From NCBI RefSeq assembly GCF_947496485.1, contig NZ_CANMCZ010000006.1, positions 142,870 through 206,869 on the forward strand: DNA of 64,000 nucleotides. The letters run 5' to 3'. This DNA is from an uncultured Winogradskyella sp. (GTDB lineage: Bacteria; Bacteroidota; Bacteroidia; Flavobacteriales; Flavobacteriaceae). This document shows positions 1 to 9,409 of the stretch, piece after piece (the stretch's first letter is position 1; every line of letters starts with the position of its first letter). The position numbers and the translations under genes were made by a program. The notes beneath the pieces are model-generated. The model saw only the letters and a list, made by a program, of their open reading frames with translations, was not told the origin of the DNA and made no database searches.

Positions 1-956
1 ACTTCAAAATAGCCAGCAATGTTTTCATCAGGATCTGTCAATGAAATAATATTTCCTGCAAGAAATCCTGGCTGATCTTCAGAAAAAACAGTAGTAGATG
101 ATTGTGATAATCCTTTCAAAGTATCATAATATGCAAAGGTCTCTGGTGATAAAACATATTGCTTAACTAGTATACTATATCTGTGAGAAAGTATATAATT
201 ATCTCTATTTACAAACCTAACGCTATAGTCATCTAATCTATCCTCAACCAGTGCTTGTGTACTTACAACATTTATAGTTGATGCATTATTTGTACTATAA
301 CAAATTTGTTCCTCTTGTTCTCTAAGTATTACAGGAATCTCAAAAGTTTCAAAACCTTCAATGACAAATACGGCATCAAAAGGACTCCAAAAAGGTGCTA
401 TAATTTTAAAAGTTTCAATAAAATCGTGTCTGTAAAATTTAGAAGACCCAGAAGAATCAAAACTATCAATATTGATTGTTATGCCTTCTTCGCCATTATC
501 ATTAATAATTCTTTCAGCAAACACATCATCAATAGTTGTGTTGGCTACAGGCAGTTCCATCGGAGTAGAACGATATGTTCTTCCAGAAGATGTTGTAATA
601 TTTAAAATGTAGTTGCTTTGAAGCTCTGCAGCGAATGGTTCTATAGACTTATAAACGCCTTGTTGAGTTTCTTCAAAATTGTATTGATTACCGTTACTTG
701 TAGTTATTGAAACTTCAGCATCTGTCTCAAATGGTGGCTCTTCCTCTTCAAATCTGTATGATCTTGTAAGTGTTACTTCTTGTCTTTTGAGTTCGTTAGT
801 AATTATAGCATTAACTACTAAAACATCTTCAAAACTACCAAAATCACCTTCATATGGCTCCACACAAGATAAGTTAAAAACTATAACAGATAACGCTATA
901 ACAAAACGCAGTTTCTTTTTGCTGATTGATATTAGATAACTATAATACTTTCTCAT
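1..956 (-). CDS. DUF4249 family outer-membrane lipoprotein (3' end cut by window edge)
   Basis: Open frame of 318 codons running off the left edge. The N-terminus has a basic, hydrophobic signal ending in a lipobox (VFNLSC, followed by VEPYEGDFG), so the mature protein is probably an acylated lipoprotein. The following region (DVLVVNAIITNE, then TRSYRFEEEEPP) is typical of DUF4249, a Bacteroidota family almost always encoded next to a TonB-dependent receptor. The ATG lies 4 bp after the receptor stop codon, so the two are co-transcribed and, by analogy with SusC/SusD pairs, may form a receptor-lipoprotein uptake complex; the substrate is unknown. Family members run to roughly 370-400 residues, so some 50-80 residues are likely missing. 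Family assignment is fairly sure, function is not. Confidence 0.8.
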   Translation of the reverse strand, partial: MRKYYSYLISISKKKLRFVIALSVIVFNLSCVEPYEGDFGSFEDVLVVNAIITNELKRQEVTLTRSYRFEEEEPPFETDAEVSITTSNGNQYNFEETQQGVYKSIEPFAAELQSNYILNITTSSGRTYRSTPMELPVANTTIDDVFAERIINDNGEEGITINIDSFDSSGSSKFYRHDFIETFKIIAPFWSPFDAVFVIEGFETFEIPVILREQEEQICYSTNNASTINVVSTQALVEDRLDDYSVRFVNRDNYILSHRYSILVKQYVLSPETFAYYDTLKGLSQSSTTVFSEDQPGFLAGNIISLTDPDENIAGYFE

Positions 957-960
957 GGTA

Positions 961-3732
961 TTAAAAACTAATGTTATAGGTTAAAGAAGGTACAGGTATA
1001 TTAAATATAGAGCTTTGCAAAGCTTCAATCTCTCCATCATTGTTTATAAAAAAGACAGAATAAGGATTATTTCTTCCTAACACGTTATAGACTGACAAAC
1101 TCCAAAAGCTATGTGCCAATTTATTTTTTTTATGATTGCCTTCAAAATTTAATCCTAAATCCAATCTATAATAATCAGGAATTCTAAATTGATTTCTATC
1201 ACTATACAATACAAACTCCCCTCCGTTAAATTGATAGTTACCTGTTGGAAATGTTACAGGTCTTCCTGTTTGATATAAAAAATTACTCGATAGACTTATA
1301 CGTTGTGATAATTTATAGTTTAACACCAAAGTAAAATCATGTGGCTTATCAAAATTAGATGGAAAATAATTACCATCGTTAACCCGTTCTTCTGCAAATT
1401 GACTGTCTAATTTAAAAAATGACCTAGAGTATGTATAACCTATCCATCCTCTTAAATCTCCAAGATTTTTTTTGAATAAAAACTCAACACCATAAGCCTT
1501 ACCTTCTCCTTGTAATATTTCTGTTTCAACAGCTTCATTTAACTGAATATCCGCCCCAGTCTTAAAATCTAAAATATTATTTTGTCTTTTATAAAATCCC
1601 TCTAAACTTAACTCATAAGCGTTTATATTAAGATTTTTATAAAAGCCTAAAGCGAATTGTGTTGCTTGCTGTGGTTTAATAAAATTATCAGATAATTTCC
1701 AAATATCAATAGGTGAAACGGTAGTATTATTAGATAAGGTATGTATGTATTGATATGTATTATTAAAGCTAGCTTTTACAGAGAAGTCATCTGACAAAAA
1801 ATATCTGGCAGCTATCCTAAATTCTGGACCAACATAGGTTTCAATAATTTCATTTTTGCTATAGCTTACTGTATCGATTACAGTACTTTCTGATCTAGGT
1901 GTTCCTTCAGAATAAACACGTTTATTCGCCTTACCTAAAGCTGAAAAGAATGACAATCTAAATCCTAAATCTAATAGTAAACGCTCATTGATTTTATAGC
2001 TATCTGAAACAAAAAATGCACCTTCAACTCCTTGTTCTTTAGGAATATCAATTGGAGTAATAAGATTTCCTTGTCCTTGAGGTTCAATTTTACCTGGCAA
2101 TATACCATAAAGCTTACTAGATAAACCATAAGTTATACTATGAGCTTCACTTAGTGAATAATCTAATTTTAATTTTAAAGCTGTTTCGTCAATCTGAAAG
2201 CTTTGTATAAAATCATCGCTCATGGTATCCTCATAATCAATATTAAATTTATACTGACTATTGGCCAAAGTTACAGTAGCATTATGTTTATCATTTATCT
2301 GATATTGCCATTTTAAAGAAACTAATCTATTACTATAACCAAACAACGAATCTGAAGTGATACTAAATGCATCTTTGCTGTAATAACCTAGAGCTTGTAT
2401 ACTACTCTTTTCATTTATTTTATGATTATACTTGGCAATAAAATCGTAAAATGATGCTTCACTATTATTTAAGTCAGCCTCGTTTAGTGATCTTAAAACC
2501 CAATCCGAGTACGTTCCTCTTGCACCAATTATAAGACCAGATTTATCTTTCACAATAGGAGTATTTACAACAACATTACCTGTAACTGGGCCAACCGAAA
2601 CATCTACTCCAAATTTAGTATAGTCAGCATTTTTAGTTTTTATATCAAAAACGGAAGATATTCTCCCTCCAAACTCTGCAGGAATACTCCCTTTGTATAT
2701 ATCAATATCACTAACAACTAATGGATTTAAAGCTGGAAAAATACCAAAAAAATGTGATGGGTTATATAGCACAGTATTCTCCAATAATATTAGATTTTGA
2801 TCTGTTTTCCCACCTCTTACATTAAAACCTGCCGCTCCCTCTCCTGCTGATGTTACGCCAGGCTGAAGTGTTGCTACTTTTAGTACATCACGCTCTCCAA
2901 GAACTAAAGGAATATTCTTTGACTCTTCAGAATTTATTCTGGTATTGCCCGTACTTGCATCCTCAATATTTTTAATTCCTTGAGAGTTTAAAACTACCTC
3001 ACTTAACTCTTCTGCCTTACTTTTTACATTAAAATTCAACTTACCGTCATCATAAATAATGACACGAGTTTGCATTCGTTCATAACCCAAACCATTGGTT
3101 TCAATAATATGTATTCCTGGCGCAAGCTTTAATTCGTAGTAACCATTATTCTGAGTAACTGCACCTATATTTTTTGATTTAGAAACAATTGCGAGATTTG
3201 ATATTGGTTTATCAGTATCAGCATCGTAAACATAACCAGACAATTTATAGTTACTTTTTAAATTCCCTCTTTGCTCTTTTCCGACCCTTACGGTATTAAT
3301 TATACGATTATTTTGATCATTTTTATTTATCAGAACTGGTGTATTATTCTGTAATGTATCGATTGGTTCTTCTTTTATATCTGTACTTTGAGCAGGAAAA
3401 TAATTTGATGGTAGCTGATCGTAAATAATAGTATTACGGGTCAGGATAATTTGATTATCAGTAGTTATATAAAAATTTAAAGACGTATCCTTTAAAAGAT
3501 CTTTAATTACAGTAGCCAAAGACTCATTAGCATAAGACTTATTTATAATCACCTCATTAAGCCAATCTTCTGCATAGTAAAACTTATAATTTGTCTGATC
3601 TTCTAATTTTAAAAGGGCATCTTTTAATGTAATCTCATTAAACTCTATTGAAATATTATTTGCACTTTCTTGGCATAAAGCAAAGTTTATTGTGTTACAT
3701 AAAATAAAAAAGAGAACCCATTTATATCTCAT
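961..3732 (-). CDS. TonB-dependent receptor with STN and carboxypeptidase-like N-terminal domains
   Basis: A 923-residue outer-membrane receptor. In order: signal peptide (about residues 1-20, ending ALCQ), an STN (secretin/TonB short N-terminal) domain at about 25-100, a linker, a carboxypeptidase-regulatory-like beta-sandwich (KLSGYVYDADTDKPI, about 165-240), a plug domain with NVRGGKTDQNLILLE and an EFGGRISSVFDIK segment, then a 22-strand-type barrel ending in an aromatic residue (NISF). It would import a ligand using energy from TonB-ExbBD. It overlaps the upstream secreted-protein gene by 4 bp (ATGA) and is followed after 4 bp by the DUF4249 gene, so the three form an operon. STN domains often signal to an anti-sigma/sigma pair; an ECF sigma gene lies divergently 5' of this operon, but no FecR-type anti-sigma is present. 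Confidence 0.9.
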   Translation of the reverse strand: MRYKWVLFFILCNTINFALCQESANNISIEFNEITLKDALLKLEDQTNYKFYYAEDWLNEVIINKSYANESLATVIKDLLKDTSLNFYITTDNQIILTRNTIIYDQLPSNYFPAQSTDIKEEPIDTLQNNTPVLINKNDQNNRIINTVRVGKEQRGNLKSNYKLSGYVYDADTDKPISNLAIVSKSKNIGAVTQNNGYYELKLAPGIHIIETNGLGYERMQTRVIIYDDGKLNFNVKSKAEELSEVVLNSQGIKNIEDASTGNTRINSEESKNIPLVLGERDVLKVATLQPGVTSAGEGAAGFNVRGGKTDQNLILLENTVLYNPSHFFGIFPALNPLVVSDIDIYKGSIPAEFGGRISSVFDIKTKNADYTKFGVDVSVGPVTGNVVVNTPIVKDKSGLIIGARGTYSDWVLRSLNEADLNNSEASFYDFIAKYNHKINEKSSIQALGYYSKDAFSITSDSLFGYSNRLVSLKWQYQINDKHNATVTLANSQYKFNIDYEDTMSDDFIQSFQIDETALKLKLDYSLSEAHSITYGLSSKLYGILPGKIEPQGQGNLITPIDIPKEQGVEGAFFVSDSYKINERLLLDLGFRLSFFSALGKANKRVYSEGTPRSESTVIDTVSYSKNEIIETYVGPEFRIAARYFLSDDFSVKASFNNTYQYIHTLSNNTTVSPIDIWKLSDNFIKPQQATQFALGFYKNLNINAYELSLEGFYKRQNNILDFKTGADIQLNEAVETEILQGEGKAYGVEFLFKKNLGDLRGWIGYTYSRSFFKLDSQFAEERVNDGNYFPSNFDKPHDFTLVLNYKLSQRISLSSNFLYQTGRPVTFPTGNYQFNGGEFVLYSDRNQFRIPDYYRLDLGLNFEGNHKKNKLAHSFWSLSVYNVLGRNNPYSVFFINNDGEIEALQSSIFNIPVPSLTYNISF

Positions 3733-4466
3733 TCTTTTGACTCTAATGGTGTTATCATTTCTTCCTTTACAGATCTAAAAACAGCCACTAAATAATCATC
3801 GTAGTCTTTGTTCTTTTCTTTTTCAGTATCCAACTCTATGTCATCTATAAATTTTTCATATCTAGGAAACTGCTTCTCTAGCTTTTTTGGATTTTTAATT
3901 ATGATATACTGATTGTTTTTAATGAGAACATAATTATTGTTCTCAATAAACTCGTAATATCTACTATTTTCATTTGTCTTAGACCTAATCCTCTTTTTAT
4001 GCTTCTTCAGAAGTTGTAGTGAATCTGTTTTTAATAAAGTTTCAAAAAAACCTTCAATTGTTGCTCCTTTCAGAGTTGTAAAACTCAGATTATTAAATTG
4101 ATGCCCAAATAACCTAAAGCTCTTCACTCTGCTTTTATTCAATATAATACTCGGATCTTTTGGAGAAAAAGAATGTTTTAATATCAACTGATCCTCAAAA
4201 ACGTTATACTTCATCCTAACCTTCGTATAAAGTTTATCATCATAAACAACTTCACCAAATACAAAATTTAATTCCTTAAAGAATTTATGCTTTTCGTTAA
4301 TCATTCTATGTTTTTCTGTGTAAACTAAACCATTGTATATACCTGTATTCTTTTGCCCGATTATTGAATCCGTCCATTGGTATAATTGAGTTTCGCTTTT
4401 ATCAATCTGCGCGAAACCAATATGGTTTAGCATGAATAATAAAAATAAAGTTACAGCGATGCGCAA
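3729..4466 (-). CDS. Secreted protein of unknown function, first gene of the receptor operon
   Basis: 245 residues with a signal peptide (MRIAVTLFLLFMLNHIGFAQ). No catalytic motif is recognised. The C-terminal half is strongly basic and rich in Lys, Tyr and Asn (KKHKKRIRSKTNENSRYYEF), resembling small secreted partners often found in front of TonB-dependent receptors in flavobacteria. The start is TTG; the next in-frame ATG would remove the basic n-region of the signal peptide, so TTG is preferred. The stop overlaps the start of the TonB receptor in an ATGA junction, indicating translational coupling. It could be an accessory of the uptake complex; this is inferred from position only. Confidence 0.7.
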   Translation of the reverse strand: MRIAVTLFLLFMLNHIGFAQIDKSETQLYQWTDSIIGQKNTGIYNGLVYTEKHRMINEKHKFFKELNFVFGEVVYDDKLYTKVRMKYNVFEDQLILKHSFSPKDPSIILNKSRVKSFRLFGHQFNNLSFTTLKGATIEGFFETLLKTDSLQLLKKHKKRIRSKTNENSRYYEFIENNNYVLIKNNQYIIIKNPKKLEKQFPRYEKFIDDIELDTEKEKNKDYDDYLVAVFRSVKEEMITPLESKE

Positions 4467-4606
4467 ACGTTGAATATTTAGTAAGTATAGTGTAAAACCA
4501 TTAATTATATAAATATAACAAAATAGATCTATTTTGATTTTACATAGGTCTAAAACATCATATTCTCTGCAATTGAATTGGCTATTACTTTCTCGTTTTT
4601 TTATCC

Positions 4607-4614
4607 TATTTTTG
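4607..4614 (+). promoter_or_regulatory. Bacteroidota -7 box upstream of ECF sigma gene
   Basis: TATTTTTG matches the TAnnTTTG -7 consensus of Bacteroidota promoters and ends 21 bp before the ATG. No good TTG lies at the expected distance upstream (TTA is found at a 19-bp spacing), so only the -7 half is convincing. Confidence 0.45.
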
Positions 4615-4635
4615 AATCAGCAATGAAAAACAAAA

Positions 4636-5190
4636 ATGAATAATCATCAAATAGAACCTAATAACTGGATAAAACTATATTCTGATTATCTATTTAATTA
4701 CACCGTAACACGTGTTAGTAGTAGGGAAATAGCTCAAGATTTAGTTTCAGAAACCTTTTTGGCAGGTTTAAAATCTATGGCCAATTTTAAAGGTGAAGCC
4801 AGTGAGCGTACTTGGTTGATATCTATTCTTAAACGAAAAATTATTGACCATTACAGAAAAATAAATTCTAATAAGGGTAGAGCTGAAGTTAGAATGAGTT
4901 ACAATAGCGATACAGAAGCTGAAGGAGATTGGCTAGAAGAACGTGTTGCAGACCCTTTTGACAAGACAGCTGAAGACACATTGGTGAACTCTGAGTTGGG
5001 AGATGCTATCTATGATTGTCTTGGAAAACTACCTGAAAAACAAGCTGAAGTTTTTAAAATGAAAACGATTCTTGGTTACGATACCGAAACGATTTGTAAT
5101 GAATTAAATATAACTGCGTCTAACCTTTGGGTAATCATACATAGGGCAAGAACTGCTCTGGCTGGTTGCATGGAAAAAAATTGGTTTTAA
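4636..5190 (+). CDS. RNA polymerase ECF-type sigma-70 factor
   Basis: 184 residues with sigma region 2 (about 10-85: YSDYLFNYTVTRVSSREIAQDLVSE, then FLAGLKSMANFKGEASERTWL, the latter the usual region 2.3-2.4) and region 4 (about 120-175: LGKLPEKQAEVFKMKTILGY followed by a helix-turn-helix ending IIHRARTAL). Region 3 is absent, as in ECF sigma factors. The next gene begins 6 bp downstream and encodes a candidate zinc-type anti-sigma factor, so it is likely held inactive until a signal arrives. Divergent from an STN-type TonB receptor operon, which could be a target, although nothing in the sequence proves it. Confidence 0.9.
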   Translation: MNNHQIEPNNWIKLYSDYLFNYTVTRVSSREIAQDLVSETFLAGLKSMANFKGEASERTWLISILKRKIIDHYRKINSNKGRAEVRMSYNSDTEAEGDWLEERVADPFDKTAEDTLVNSELGDAIYDCLGKLPEKQAEVFKMKTILGYDTETICNELNITASNLWVIIHRARTALAGCMEKNWF

Positions 5191-5196
5191 ATAATT

Positions 5197-5448
5197 ATGA
5201 GTAATATAAAATTAAGTTGTCAAGAAGCGAATCATGTTTGTGACAAGAATCAGTATAAAGAAGCAAGCTTTTGGGAAAAAGTAAAGCTGAATATACATTT
5301 AATTTACTGTAGAGCTTGTAGAAAATATTCCATGAAAAATGGCAAGCTAACTAAGGTTATGACCTCTTCCAAAGTTGAAGTTCTTGATACTATTTCAAAA
5401 GATAAAATGAAAATAGCTTTTGAAAAAGAATTAGCTAAGCATCAATAA
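5197..5448 (+). CDS. Small zinc-binding anti-sigma factor candidate
   Basis: 83 residues, soluble, no signal peptide or membrane segment. Contains Hx3Cx2C (HLIYCRAC, about residues 32-39), the hallmark of ZAS-type zinc anti-sigma domains, plus an upstream CxEAxxVCDKxQ segment. Its position 6 bp after the ECF sigma gene fits a co-transcribed sigma/anti-sigma pair. Unlike membrane anti-sigmas it would sense a cytoplasmic signal, possibly redox at the cysteines; that part is inference. The last 18 bp overlap tail-to-tail with the convergent UbiA-like gene. Confidence 0.65.
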   Translation: MSNIKLSCQEANHVCDKNQYKEASFWEKVKLNIHLIYCRACRKYSMKNGKLTKVMTSSKVEVLDTISKDKMKIAFEKELAKHQ

Positions 5449-6264
5449 AATAATAAGCCAAACAATTGGTAAGCTTTCCACCCAAAAAGCACTATAATAT
5501 TTTGATTGACTTTTATTTGAAAATACAATAAATAACAATGTTATAAAAGTGATAATTAATGTTGAAACTATTGTATACCCATCGAGTTTGTCTTTAAAAT
5601 AATCTAGCAAAAAAAACACCATTAAAAGAAAAACACCAATGATTTTGGTTTTTTTTATGCCAATTTTTTGTGGAATTGTTGCGAGTTTTAAGCTATCGTA
5701 ATTCAAATCCCTTATTTCAAATGGCAACATCAGTACTATAACAAAAATAAACCGCTGCAAACCTGTAACTACAACATCCTCATTTAAGTCAATACCATTA
5801 TCCATTAGAGGTAAAAAAACAGTAGTATACATCCAAACTAAAGAGATGACGTATATTTTTAATCCACCAATTTGTCTTAGGTTTTTCTGACTATCCCTAA
5901 AGTACTTCATTGGCACTAAAGGAATAGCATACAAGAAGGTTATTAGGCCAAAAATGGATAATACAATAAGTGTATTAAATTGAAGTTGAAAAGCATAATA
6001 ACACATGGCAATAAAGGCAACAAAAGAAAATATCTGAATCACTTTCAGCCAACTTGCTAAACTACGATGATGAAATTTTGCAACACCAAAATACTTTACA
6101 AAATTATACCCAGTTATCGTCGCAAAAAACACGAAATACAATACATTTTTATCATAGTCTAACTCAAATTGAATTAGTGTAAGCCATGTTAAAGCATATA
6201 CTGCCAATGCTACATGAATACTGCTATTGATATAAAAATTAAGAATACGTTTTAAAACATCCAC
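5431..6264 (-). CDS. UbiA-like multi-pass membrane protein, possibly a prenyltransferase relative
   Basis: 277 residues with about eight predicted membrane helices. The segment LPFEIRDLNYDSLKLATIPQKIG resembles the second Asp-rich motif (DxxxD) of UbiA prenyltransferases, followed as usual by a positively charged loop. The first motif (NDxxDxxxD) is not recognisable: the matching loop reads TGYNFVKYFGVAKFHH without acidic residues. It may therefore be a divergent or inactive member; flavobacteria carry such a family, usually annotated as hypothetical. It converges on and overlaps the small anti-sigma gene by 18 bp, leaving no room for a terminator between them. Confidence 0.6.
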   Translation of the reverse strand: MDVLKRILNFYINSSIHVALAVYALTWLTLIQFELDYDKNVLYFVFFATITGYNFVKYFGVAKFHHRSLASWLKVIQIFSFVAFIAMCYYAFQLQFNTLIVLSIFGLITFLYAIPLVPMKYFRDSQKNLRQIGGLKIYVISLVWMYTTVFLPLMDNGIDLNEDVVVTGLQRFIFVIVLMLPFEIRDLNYDSLKLATIPQKIGIKKTKIIGVFLLMVFFLLDYFKDKLDGYTIVSTLIITFITLLFIVFSNKSQSKYYSAFWVESLPIVWLIILLMLS

Positions 6265-6350
6265 AATACAAAAATAGGCATTGTGTTAATAACCCATTGT
6301 TTCGGTTAAAAACTTTAGTTTTCATTAACAAAAAAACTTTGGTAAATCCG

Positions 6351-6358
6351 TATTTTTG
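6351..6358 (+). promoter_or_regulatory. -7 box of the gcvP promoter
   Basis: TATTTTTG, a perfect TAnnTTTG match, ends 26 bp before the gcvP ATG, giving a short leader. No TTG at 17-23 bp spacing is seen. Confidence 0.45.
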
Positions 6359-6384
6359 CAAAACTAAAATAAATTAGATTTTTA

Positions 6385-9234
6385 ATGGATACAACTTCTT
6401 TTGCACTTAGGCATATTGGCCCAAATTCTGATGAACAAAAAGCCATGCTAAACTCAATTGGTGTCACTAATATTGAACAATTAGTTTCTGAAACCATACC
6501 AGCTGGCATTCGTTTAGAAAAAGATTTAGACTTAGATGATGCAATGAGTGAGCAAGAATATTTGACTCATATTTACAAATTATCGCAACTCAATAAAGTC
6601 TATAAATCTTATATAGGTTTGGGATATCATCCCACTAATTTACCTGCAGTTATTCAGCGTAATATTTTAGAAAATCCAGGTTGGTATACAGCATATACAC
6701 CTTATCAGGCAGAAATCGCACAAGGTCGTTTAGAGGCCTTATTAAATTTCCAAACTATGGTTATAGATTTAACAGGTATGGAAATAGCGAATGCTTCACT
6801 TTTAGATGAAAGCACTGCTGCTGCTGAAGCTATGGGATTGTTATTTGCAGTTAGAGACCGTAGTCAAAAGAAAGCTAATATCAATAAATTTTTTGTTTCA
6901 GATTTAGTTTTACCACAAACCATTGATTTACTGCAAACCAGAGCAAACCCGATAGGAATTGAATTGGTTATTGGTAATGAAGCGCAATACAATCTGTCAG
7001 ATGAATACTTTGGTGCCTTGTTGCAATATCCAGGAAAAAACGGCCAGATTACCGACATTAAATCTTTTATTGAAAAAGCCAATGCCGAAAATATTAAAGT
7101 TGCAGTTGCTGCTGATATTTTAAGCTTAGTAAAACTTGAAGCACCAGGTCATTTTGGAGCAGATGTAGTTGTTGGTACAACACAACGATTTGGAATTCCT
7201 ATGGGTTATGGTGGACCACATGCCGCCTATTTTGCAACAAAAGAGGCTTACAAACGTGATGTACCAGGACGCATAATTGGTGTAACCAAAGATGCTAATG
7301 ATAATAGAGCATTGCGTATGGCATTGCAAACGCGTGAGCAACATATTAAACGTGATAAAGCAACATCTAATATTTGTACTGCACAAGTACTTTTAGCTGT
7401 TATGGCTGGTATGTATGCTGTTTACCACGGACCTAAAGGTTTAGAATTTATTGCTGATAAAGTAAAAAATTCAACATCTACTCTAGCAAATGCTTTAGAG
7501 AATTTAGGTTTAGAGCAAACTAATTCGCATTATTTTGATACACTTCAAATAAAAGCCGATGCGGTCAAAGTAAAATACGAAGCTGAGAAGAAGGAAGTTA
7601 ATTTTCATTATCCAGATACAAATGCAGTAACAATTTCAATAAATGAGACGACTACAATTTCAGACTTAAATGAAATTATTTCAATTTTTGAACGTGTTAC
7701 AGGAAATTCCACAAATAGAATTAAATCCATATCAGCTCAAGAAACTATTCCAAATCATCTAAAACGTCAATCTGACTTTTTAAGTTTTGATGTTTTTAAT
7801 TCGTACCATTCTGAAACGGAATTAATGCGCTACATTAAGCGTTTAGAGCGTAAAGATTTAGCCTTGAACCATTCTATGATTTCATTGGGTTCTTGCACAA
7901 TGAAATTGAATGCAGCCTCAGAAATGCTACCATTAAGTTGGAGTAACTGGGGCAACATGCACCCTTTTGTCCCAGAAGACCAACCAATAGGTTATAAATT
8001 AATGCTTAATGCTTTGGAAAATCAATTAACAGAAATAACTGGCTTTGCAGCAACTTCTTTACAACCAAATTCCGGAGCTCAAGGAGAATTTGCAGGCCTT
8101 ATGGTAATTAAAGCATATCATGAATCTCGTGGAGATCATCACAGAACTATCTGTTTAATACCTTCTTCGGCTCATGGAACAAATCCTGCAAGTGCAGTGA
8201 TGGCTGGTATGAAAGTCGTAGTAACCAAAGCATCTGAAAATGGAAATATAGATGTTGATGATTTAAGAGAAAAAGCAGAATTACACAAAGATAACCTTGC
8301 AGCTTTAATGGTTACTTACCCTTCAACACATGGAGTATATGAATCTGCAATTAAAGAAATTACACAGATTATTCACGACAATGGTGGACAAGTTTACATG
8401 GATGGAGCTAACATGAATGCACAAGTTGGCTTAACAAATCCTGGAAATATTGGTGCAGATGTATGTCACTTAAACTTGCATAAAACCTTTGCAATTCCAC
8501 ATGGAGGTGGTGGTCCAGGCGTTGGACCAATATGTGTAGCAGAACAATTAGTTCCTTTTTTACCAGGAAATCCAATCATAAAAACTGGAGGTCATCAAGC
8601 CATTTCAGCTATTTCAGCAGCGCCATTCGGGTCTTCTCTAGCATGCATTATTTCTTACGGTTATATTAAAATGTTAGGCGCAAAAGGTTTAAAACAAGCA
8701 ACAGAAGTAGCTATACTTAATGCTAATTATATTAAAGAACGTTTAGAAGGTTTTTACCCAACTTTATATTCTGGTGAAAATGGAAGAGCTGCACACGAAA
8801 TGATTATAGATTGTCGCGATTTTAAAGCTAATGGTATTGAAGTTACAGATATCGCCAAACGTTTAATGGATTATGGTTTTCATGCTCCAACAGTTTCATT
8901 TCCTGTTGCAGGAACTATGATGATAGAGCCGACTGAAAGTGAAAGTAAAGCTGAAATGGATCGTTTTTGCGATGCCATGATTTCCATAAGAAAAGAAATC
9001 GATGCCGTTTCTAAAGACGATGAGAACAATACATTAAAAAATGCACCACACACGCTTGATATGCTAACCTCTGATGAATGGTTATTGCCATATAGTAGAG
9101 AAGCTGCAGCTTTTCCTTTGGACTTTGTTAGAGATAATAAATTTTGGCCAAGCGTGAGGCGTGTTGATGATGCCTATGGAGACCGAAATTTAATATGTAG
9201 TTGTGCACCAATTGAGGATTATGTAGATGCATAA
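6385..9234 (+). CDS. gcvP: Glycine dehydrogenase (aminomethyl-transferring), P-protein
   Basis: 949 residues, full length for the single-chain P-protein of the glycine cleavage system. It decarboxylates glycine using pyridoxal phosphate and passes the aminomethyl group to lipoylated H-protein. The N-terminal half shows the conserved opening [13 protein letters not shown] and the [22 protein letters not shown] block; the C-terminal half carries [28 protein letters not shown] and the PLP lysine in [19 protein letters not shown] (Lys700). The C-terminal [23 protein letters not shown] is also typical. It stands alone between a -7 box and a strong terminator; gcvT and gcvH are not in the window, as is usual in flavobacteria. 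Confidence 0.98.
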   Translation: MDTTSFALRHIGPNSDEQKAMLNSIGVTNIEQLVSETIPAGIRLEKDLDLDDAMSEQEYLTHIYKLSQLNKVYKSYIGLGYHPTNLPAVIQRNILENPGWYTAYTPYQAEIAQGRLEALLNFQTMVIDLTGMEIANASLLDESTAAAEAMGLLFAVRDRSQKKANINKFFVSDLVLPQTIDLLQTRANPIGIELVIGNEAQYNLSDEYFGALLQYPGKNGQITDIKSFIEKANAENIKVAVAADILSLVKLEAPGHFGADVVVGTTQRFGIPMGYGGPHAAYFATKEAYKRDVPGRIIGVTKDANDNRALRMALQTREQHIKRDKATSNICTAQVLLAVMAGMYAVYHGPKGLEFIADKVKNSTSTLANALENLGLEQTNSHYFDTLQIKADAVKVKYEAEKKEVNFHYPDTNAVTISINETTTISDLNEIISIFERVTGNSTNRIKSISAQETIPNHLKRQSDFLSFDVFNSYHSETELMRYIKRLERKDLALNHSMISLGSCTMKLNAASEMLPLSWSNWGNMHPFVPEDQPIGYKLMLNALENQLTEITGFAATSLQPNSGAQGEFAGLMVIKAYHESRGDHHRTICLIPSSAHGTNPASAVMAGMKVVVTKASENGNIDVDDLREKAELHKDNLAALMVTYPSTHGVYESAIKEITQIIHDNGGQVYMDGANMNAQVGLTNPGNIGADVCHLNLHKTFAIPHGGGGPGVGPICVAEQLVPFLPGNPIIKTGGHQAISAISAAPFGSSLACIISYGYIKMLGAKGLKQATEVAILNANYIKERLEGFYPTLYSGENGRAAHEMIIDCRDFKANGIEVTDIAKRLMDYGFHAPTVSFPVAGTMMIEPTESESKAEMDRFCDAMISIRKEIDAVSKDDENNTLKNAPHTLDMLTSDEWLLPYSREAAAFPLDFVRDNKFWPSVRRVDDAYGDRNLICSCAPIEDYVDA

Positions 9235-9252
9235 TCCATTAAACAATACCTT

Positions 9253-9283
9253 AAAAAAGCACTCAAAATGAGTGCTTTTTTTT
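9253..9283 (+). terminator. Rho-independent terminator after gcvP
   Basis: Stem GCACTC / GAGTGC with an A-rich loop, flanked by A-run and T-run (extends to a 12-bp stem through A-T pairs) 18 bp after the gcvP stop. Confidence 0.85.
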
Positions 9284-9409
9284 GTATTTTAGAATATGAA
9301 TGCTACTTTTTTACGAATTCAGTAAAAATGATGTGTTCAAAACAAGAAAGTGATAAATATTCTTTATTATTCAGTAGTTTCGCAATAATGAAATTGACAT
9401 AAAGTAACT

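Noticed and set aside
306..605. Plus-strand open frame opposite the DUF4249 gene
   Set aside because: Lies wholly inside the minus-strand lipoprotein reading frame, has no recognisable domain and low-complexity composition.
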